64,000 nt of DNA from Leptospira sp. GTDB lineage: Bacteria > Spirochaetota > Leptospiria > Leptospirales > Leptospiraceae. Below, one piece after another: positions 58,997 to 64,000 of this stretch. The stretch is taken from assembly GCA_016742255.1 (NCBI GenBank), contig JACVCB010000009.1, forward strand, positions 62,001-126,000. Direction: 5' to 3'. Positions within the stretch are counted from its first letter, which is position 1. Every line of letters starts with the position of its first letter. Both the position numbers and the translations under genes were made by a program. The notes under the pieces were generated by a model. The model was not told where the DNA came from. It did not search any database and was given only the letters and a program-made list of their open reading frames with translations.

Positions 58997-61020
58997 AAGT
59001 ATTAGCGATCGTACAAGCGAGAATGGGTTCCACTAGATATCCTGGGAAGGTAATGGAACCTGTTGTAGGTTACCCCATGATTGATTTACTAGTCAATCGA
59101 TTAAAAACCTCTCGGTTGATAAACCAAATAGTGGTCGCTACCTCTGTTGCTTCCGTAAATGATCCTTTTGTAAACCATCTACATGAGCTGAAGATTGATT
59201 GTTTCAGAGGAAGTGAAAATGATGTTTTAAACCGATTTTATTTAGCGGCAGAACAATACAAAGCGGATGTAGTTGTGAGGATCACGGGTGATTGTCCTCT
59301 GGTTGATGCGAACTTGGTAGACCAAGTAATCAATCTTTATTTACAAGGTGGGATAAACTATGCGTCCAATATCAATCCCCCAACTTACCCTGATGGTTTG
59401 GACATTGAAGTATTCTCATTTGATGCTTTAAAAGAGGCAAATGAGAAGGCAACAACGGACTTCGATCGGGAACATGTCACTCCTTACCTAAGAAGAGAAA
59501 AACAATTTCAAAGAAAAAACTTTGAGAACTCTGAAGACCATTCATCACTAAGGTGGACTGTGGATGAACCAGAGGATTTGGTTGTCATTAAAAAAGTATT
59601 TGAACACTTTTCGCCAAATACCAACTTCTCTTGGTTAGATGTATTGGCATTAGAGTCTGCAAAACCTGAGTTATTCCAATCCAATAAAAAATATTTAAGA
59701 AATCAAGGTTCGATTATGAGTAGTGGCCAAAAACTTTGGCAGAGGGCAAAAAAAGTAATCCCTGGTGGAAACATGCTTCTTTCAAAAAGAGCTGAAATGT
59801 TTTTACCTGAAAAATGGCCTGCATACTTTAGTAAAACTAACGGTTGCAAGGTTTGGGATATCGATGGCAAAGAATATATAGATATGTTCCTTATGGGTGT
59901 TGGTACGAATACTTTAGGATATGGGCATCCAGAAGTAGACCAAGCTGTTTTTGATGTGGTCAAATCAGGAAATATGTCAACACTGAACTGTCCTGAAGAA
60001 GTTTACTTAGCAGAGAAGTTGGTGGAGTTACACCCTTGGTCTGATATGGTTCGTTTAGCAAGGACAGGTGGAGAAGCAAATGCCATTGCAATCAGAATTG
60101 CAAGAGCAGCTTCAGGAAAAGATAAAGTAGCCATCTGTGGTTATCATGGCTGGCATGATTGGTATTTATCGGCAAACCTATCAAGTGATGATAAACTTTC
60201 TGGGCATCTATTACCAGGTTTAGATCCAAATGGAGTTCCTAAATCATTAGCTGGATCTGTCTTTCCATTCCACTACAACCAAATCGAAGAATTGGAATCC
60301 TTAGTTAAAAATGAATCAATTGGTGTGATTATGATGGAAGTATCCAGGAACACTGGTCCAACTTCTGGATTCTTAGAAAAAGTAAGAGAGATTGCAACAA
60401 AGAATGGAATCGTACTCATCTTTGATGAATGTACTTCTGGTTTTCGACAAACCTTTGGTGGTTTACATAAACAATATAAGGTTGATCCAGACATGGCAAT
60501 TTTTGGCAAAACACTTGGTAATGGTTATGCCATTACTGCCATCATTGGCAGAAGAAATATAATGGAATCGGCCCAAGCAACTTTTATCAGTAGTACATTT
60601 TGGACTGAACGCATTGGACCGACTGCTGCATTGAAGACATTGGAAGTGATGGAGAAATTAAAATCGTGGGAAATTATCACAGCGATTGGAAATCAAATCA
60701 CGGAAGCATGGAAATCATTAGCGAGTGAGACTAAACTTGAAATGGATTATTGGGGTTTACCTGCACTTTGTGGTTTCACTGTAAAAAGTCCAAATGCATT
60801 AAAGTACAAAACGTACATCACACAAGAAATGTTAAAAAAAGGATATTTAGCAGGAACTTCAGTCTATGCTTGTATCAGTCATACGGATGAGATCATTGAG
60901 AAATACTTAGAAAATTTAAGACCTATTTTCCAAGTGATCTCAGAATGTGAAAATGGAAAGGATATAGATTCCCTATTGGAAGGACCTGTTTGCCATTCTG
61001 GTTTTAGCCGATTGAACTAA
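58993..61020 (+). CDS. SpsF-type cytidylyltransferase fused to a class III aminotransferase
   Basis: A 675-residue bifunctional protein. Residues 1-235 are an SpsF-type nucleotidyltransferase (VQARMGSTRYPGKVM, ITGDCPLVD, PDGLDIEVF), expected to make the CMP-sugar. Residues 242-675 are a HemL-like class III aminotransferase (MSSGQKLWQRAKKVIPGGNM, ARTGGEANAIAIRIARAA, IFDECTSGF) with PLP lysine K506 in FGKTLGNGYA. The ATG at 58993 overlaps the reductase stop. An internal Met242 at 59716 has AAGG at a spacing of 7, so the second domain might also be made alone. The extra aminotransferase suggests a further amino group on the product. Confidence 0.88.
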   Translation: MKVLAIVQARMGSTRYPGKVMEPVVGYPMIDLLVNRLKTSRLINQIVVATSVASVNDPFVNHLHELKIDCFRGSENDVLNRFYLAAEQYKADVVVRITGDCPLVDANLVDQVINLYLQGGINYASNINPPTYPDGLDIEVFSFDALKEANEKATTDFDREHVTPYLRREKQFQRKNFENSEDHSSLRWTVDEPEDLVVIKKVFEHFSPNTNFSWLDVLALESAKPELFQSNKKYLRNQGSIMSSGQKLWQRAKKVIPGGNMLLSKRAEMFLPEKWPAYFSKTNGCKVWDIDGKEYIDMFLMGVGTNTLGYGHPEVDQAVFDVVKSGNMSTLNCPEEVYLAEKLVELHPWSDMVRLARTGGEANAIAIRIARAASGKDKVAICGYHGWHDWYLSANLSSDDKLSGHLLPGLDPNGVPKSLAGSVFPFHYNQIEELESLVKNESIGVIMMEVSRNTGPTSGFLEKVREIATKNGIVLIFDECTSGFRQTFGGLHKQYKVDPDMAIFGKTLGNGYAITAIIGRRNIMESAQATFISSTFWTERIGPTAALKTLEVMEKLKSWEIITAIGNQITEAWKSLASETKLEMDYWGLPALCGFTVKSPNALKYKTYITQEMLKKGYLAGTSVYACISHTDEIIEKYLENLRPIFQVISECENGKDIDSLLEGPVCHSGFSRLN

Positions 61021-61038
61021 AGGTTTTTAAGTTCGTTT

Positions 61039-62007
61039 GTGGTTCTTTTTTTAACTGAATATTTTCGATCAAATGGACTAGGGCATCTCAGGCGATGTAT
61101 TGCCTTTTCTGAATTGTTTGAAAGTGAAGGGATTAAAACTAAAATTCTCGTCAATACAGATCACGAAGACGCAGAAATCTTCCAATCAGAATTAAATCAA
61201 CAAAATTGGTTGGTACAAAATCAATTGGAAACTTGGTATGATGCGATCATCATAGATTCATACCGTGCTGAAGCTGCTGATTATGAACACTTTAAACAAT
61301 ATACACATCATTTAGTTGCGATTGATGATGACAAACGGATAGAGTATCCGTCAGGTTGTATCATTTACAATGGCGGACTTGGAGGTTTGGTTTACCAATA
61401 CGATCCAAATCGATATAAAAAGATATTGGTTGGTCCTGAGTATGCTTTATTAAGAAAAGAATTTAGAGAGAATCGAATAGAGAAAAAAATAAATCAAAAT
61501 ATCGATAGGATACTCATTACGATGGGAGGAAGTGATCCTTTACACTTAACTTCCAAATTGATACAATTCTACCATTCTGAATTTCCATCATCAGAGTTGG
61601 ATGTGATTGTTGGACCTGGATTTACAGAATTTACAGAGGAAGAGTTCCATCAATTTCCATATCTCAAGATATATAGAAATCTAGATGCTCGTTCCATGTG
61701 CGAACTTATGTTACAAGTTGACTTGTGTATTACTGCAGGTGGACAAACAATCTATGAACTTGGAAAATTAGGGATTCCTTTTATTGTGATCCAAACTGCA
61801 GAGAACCAAACAGGGAATATTTCTGGACTTGTGAAATCAGGTGTCATTGAATCTTACATAGAGCCAAGTCGGGGAGATTTTTTAACAAATCTTTCCCAGT
61901 TAAACCAGAAACTGACAAATGTTTCCGTCCGACAAAATATGAGTACAAAACTAAAAACGATCTTTCAGATCAAATCTTTTGATATCGTTGGATCTATTTT
62001 AAACTAA
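61039..62007 (+). CDS. pseG: PseG-type UDP-sugar hydrolase
   Basis: PseG removes UDP from UDP-2,4-diacetamido-2,4,6-trideoxy-altrose to release the free sugar for PseI. The 322-residue GT-B fold protein has YFRSNGLGHLRRC near the N-terminus (catalytic His), VAIDDDKR, ILITMGGSDPLHLT and ITAGGQTIYELGKLGIPFIV, the family donor-site motif. It starts at GTG, the only sensible start after the upstream stop, with AAAGG about 12 bases before it. It is directly followed by the formyltransferase gene. Confidence 0.9.
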   Translation: MVLFLTEYFRSNGLGHLRRCIAFSELFESEGIKTKILVNTDHEDAEIFQSELNQQNWLVQNQLETWYDAIIIDSYRAEAADYEHFKQYTHHLVAIDDDKRIEYPSGCIIYNGGLGGLVYQYDPNRYKKILVGPEYALLRKEFRENRIEKKINQNIDRILITMGGSDPLHLTSKLIQFYHSEFPSSELDVIVGPGFTEFTEEEFHQFPYLKIYRNLDARSMCELMLQVDLCITAGGQTIYELGKLGIPFIVIQTAENQTGNISGLVKSGVIESYIEPSRGDFLTNLSQLNQKLTNVSVRQNMSTKLKTIFQIKSFDIVGSILN

Positions 62008-62853
62008 ATGAACGAAGTGATCTTTTGTGGTTTTGGTGCCTTGGGGCAAAGTTGTTTATCCGAACTTATCAACGCTGGTTTAAATGTAACTCATGTATTA
62101 ACACACAAAGAATTGAAATCTGATTCTGTTGATACACTTGCACTAGAAAATAAGATTCCTTTTTACTATTCTGATTTGAGAAAAGACCAAATCCTTTTGC
62201 ATGAACTGAAGAGTAAAAAAATCAAATATCTCATCAGTGTGAACTATCGTTATATTATTCCTAACCAGTTGTTAAACTCTGCAGAATACCCACTGAATAT
62301 CCATGGTTCTTTATTACCTAAGTATAGGGGAAGGGCTCCACATATATGGGCCATTATCAATGGTGAGGCTTTTACAGGTGTGACTTGCCATATCATGGAA
62401 GCCACAGTTGATACAGGACCAATTTATAGCCAAATTAAAATTCCTATTTCCGCTGAGACAACTGGCAATGACATCATCAATGAATTTAAAGCAATCTACC
62501 CAAAGATTTTAAGTGAGACATTGGAGAAAATAGACAATCAATACATACCAACTCCTCAAAAAGAAGAGGAAGCAACGTATTTTGGGAAACGGATTCCTGA
62601 GATGGGTTATATCGACATACTCAAATCGAAAAAGTCGATTATAAACTTTGTTCGAGCACAAACTCGGCCTTATCCTGGGGCTTATTATTTTTTACCTACG
62701 GGGGAAAAGATCATCATTTATAAAATTTCAGAATTCAACTCAAACGAAAACCAAACTAATTTATTTTTGGGAAGTATTCGGAAGTGTAACGAAGGTTATT
62801 TGATTGGTGTTTCTGATGGAATTTTAATGATTACGGAATATGAAATTATATGA
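62008..62853 (+). CDS. Sugar N-formyltransferase (Fmt-like)
   Basis: A 281-residue protein with the N10-formyltetrahydrofolate formyltransferase fold. The N-terminal FCGFGALGQSCLSELI loop, the active-site NIHGSLLPKYRGRAPHIWAI with its Asn and His, and the Asp in EATVDTGPIYS are all in place. Many homologues act on amino sugars. Here it takes the position of the PseH N-acetyltransferase, which is absent from the window, so an N-formyl group at C4 (later C7) of the nonulosonic acid is inferred. It overlaps the pseI start by four bases. Confidence 0.85.
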   Translation: MNEVIFCGFGALGQSCLSELINAGLNVTHVLTHKELKSDSVDTLALENKIPFYYSDLRKDQILLHELKSKKIKYLISVNYRYIIPNQLLNSAEYPLNIHGSLLPKYRGRAPHIWAIINGEAFTGVTCHIMEATVDTGPIYSQIKIPISAETTGNDIINEFKAIYPKILSETLEKIDNQYIPTPQKEEEATYFGKRIPEMGYIDILKSKKSIINFVRAQTRPYPGAYYFLPTGEKIIIYKISEFNSNENQTNLFLGSIRKCNEGYLIGVSDGILMITEYEII

Positions 62854-63893
62854 ACTTTGAATTTTCGCGAAATAAAAAACCATTTATCATTGCAGAGATG
62901 TCAGGAAATCACAACCAATCTTTGGAAAGAGCATTGGAGATAATAGACTCTGCTGCTAGTTGTGGCGTAGCAGCAATTAAGATTCAAACCTATACTGCTG
63001 ATACTCTTACCATTGACAAAGGTGATGGAGAGTTTTTTATTTCCGATCCAAAAAGTTTATGGAAGGGGACTTCTCTTTACGAGTTGTATAAAAAAGCATA
63101 TACCCCTTGGGAATGGCACAAAGCTATTTTTGAACATGCAAATAAAAAGGGAGTATTATGTTTTAGTTCTCCTTTCGATTTTACTGCCGTTGATTTTTTA
63201 GAATCTCTAAATGCACCTGCTTATAAGATTGCTTCGTTTGAGAATAATGATTTATCTCTCATCCGAAAAGTGGCTGCAACAAAAAAGCCCATTATCATTT
63301 CAACGGGCATGGCCACCATTGCTGAGATTGCAGAAGCAGTGGATGCTGTTCGTTCAGTTGGGAATGAAAATCTGACCCTTTTGAAATGTACAAGCACCTA
63401 TCCTGCAAGTCCCGAAAATACAAACATTCTTAGTATCCCTGCAATGAGAGATATGTTTCGTTGTGAGGTTGGCTTGTCAGACCATACAATGGGGATTGGT
63501 GTCGCGGTTGCCAGTGTCGCACTTGGGGCAACAGTTATCGAAAAACATTTTACGTTAAGAAGAGCAGACGGTGGAGTTGATTCCACATTTTCATTGGAAC
63601 CAGAAGAAATGAAGGCACTTGTCGTGGAAAGTGAACGTGCTTGGTTATCACTAGGTTCTGTGAAACTGGAAAGATCAAAAGCAGAAGAAAAATCGATCAT
63701 TTTTAAAAGATCTTTATATGTAGTAAAAGATGTCAAAAAGGGTGAAACCTTTACAAGTGAATCTGTTCGTAGTATTCGACCTGGGTATGGAATTCCTCCT
63801 AAATATATTGATATCATTATTGGCTCAAAGGCTATGTTTGATATTCCTAGAGGAACCGCAGTTAGTTGGGATATGATCAATGGAAAAAAATAA
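62850..63893 (+). CDS. pseI: Pseudaminic acid synthase (NeuB family)
   Basis: Condenses the 6-deoxy-diamino hexose with phosphoenolpyruvate to give the nine-carbon acid. The 347-residue protein has FIIAEMSGNHNQS, AAIKIQTYTADTL, VGLSDHTMGIGVAVASVALG (20 residues) and VIEKHFTLRRADGG VDSTFSLEP, the usual metal and substrate sites. A C-terminal antifreeze-like SAF domain spans about 285-347. The start overlaps the formyltransferase stop as ATGA. The stop overlaps the next gene by 14 bases. Whether the product is pseudaminic acid itself or a variant depends on the formyl and amino steps. Confidence 0.92.
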   Translation: MNFEFSRNKKPFIIAEMSGNHNQSLERALEIIDSAASCGVAAIKIQTYTADTLTIDKGDGEFFISDPKSLWKGTSLYELYKKAYTPWEWHKAIFEHANKKGVLCFSSPFDFTAVDFLESLNAPAYKIASFENNDLSLIRKVAATKKPIIISTGMATIAEIAEAVDAVRSVGNENLTLLKCTSTYPASPENTNILSIPAMRDMFRCEVGLSDHTMGIGVAVASVALGATVIEKHFTLRRADGGVDSTFSLEPEEMKALVVESERAWLSLGSVKLERSKAEEKSIIFKRSLYVVKDVKKGETFTSESVRSIRPGYGIPPKYIDIIIGSKAMFDIPRGTAVSWDMINGKK

Positions 63894-64000
63894 TCATTTA
63901 TCAGTTGCTATCGTAGGGGCTGGACTAAGTGGTTCATTACTCGCCATCAATTTATTAAAGAACACTTTTAATGGCAAAATTGAAATTTTCTTAATTGAAT
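63880..64000 (+). CDS. NAD/FAD-binding protein, 3' end outside window
   Basis: Only the first 40 residues are visible, from an ATG inside the end of pseI. They contain a Rossmann dinucleotide-binding start (AIVGAGLSGSLLAINLL) followed by a strand IEIFLIE, as in FAD- or NAD(P)-binding oxidoreductases. The overlap with pseI shows it belongs to the same transcript. The function cannot be decided from this fragment. Confidence 0.6.
   Translation, partial: MEKNNHLSVAIVGAGLSGSLLAINLLKNTFNGKIEIFLIE

Overview
The window is AT-rich, densely coding bacterial DNA with almost no non-coding sequence (no gap over 300 bp). I read it as a chromosome of the spirochaete genus Leptospira. The reasons are the gap-pgk-tpiA-secG block, many lax-lipobox lipoproteins, DUF1566 lipoproteins, OmpL47-type repeats, an lpxI-lpxB pair, and an exopolysaccharide/O-antigen locus preceded by an EPS-associated winged-helix regulator. 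A saprophytic (L. biflexa-like) species is my guess from general gene style, not a proven call. I saw no rRNA, tRNA, CRISPR array, insertion sequence or prophage.

Layout. 1-4357 (minus): a truncated PAS protein, an exported protein, and secG, tpiA, pgk and gap as one tightly packed block. 4549-9253: a GAF histidine kinase, a signal-peptidase-like protein that has lost both catalytic residues, and a chemotaxis receptor. 9314-17087 (plus): uvrC, then a three-gene envelope operon (large lipoprotein, probable outer-membrane barrel, phospholipase-D-fold lipoprotein) whose first Shine-Dalgarno sequence sits inside a 12-bp hairpin. 17088-21157 (minus): a small protein, an MFS exporter, an OmpL47-repeat protein, a LysM-FecR protein and a Nudix hydrolase. 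21233-27144 (plus): a GST-like protein, a Rep/UvrD helicase, a TPR lipoprotein, an AsmA-like protein and a small lipoprotein.

27127-36647 (minus): lpxB, lpxI, an FmdB zinc ribbon, an SH3 protein, a TolC-family protein, sucD, sucC and a PAS histidine kinase. 36736-42585 (minus): a lipoprotein cluster (a seven-repeat beta-propeller, a metzincin-motif putative protease and a double-DUF1566 protein), then a SpoIIE-type phosphatase with TPRs. 42720-51926: an SDR enzyme, a multi-PAS kinase with a convergent receiver protein, a FadH-like reductase, an rRNA/tRNA methyltransferase, a small lipoprotein, an acyltransferase and a membrane protein.

52037-64000 (plus): the left part of a surface-polysaccharide locus. 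It holds the EPS regulator, GDP-fucose synthase, an SLC13 permease and a PglK-like flippase. These are followed by a nonulosonic (pseudaminic-type) acid set: pseC, an aldo/keto reductase, a cytidylyltransferase-aminotransferase fusion, pseG, a sugar formyltransferase and pseI, then a truncated flavoprotein-like gene. The formyltransferase sits where an N-acetyltransferase (PseH) would be expected, which suggests an N-formylated sugar.

The most unusual items are the signal peptidase pseudoenzyme, the hairpin-controlled envelope operon, two histidine kinases sharing a ~100-residue insert in the dimerisation domain, the metzincin lipoprotein, and the SpsF-aminotransferase fusion.
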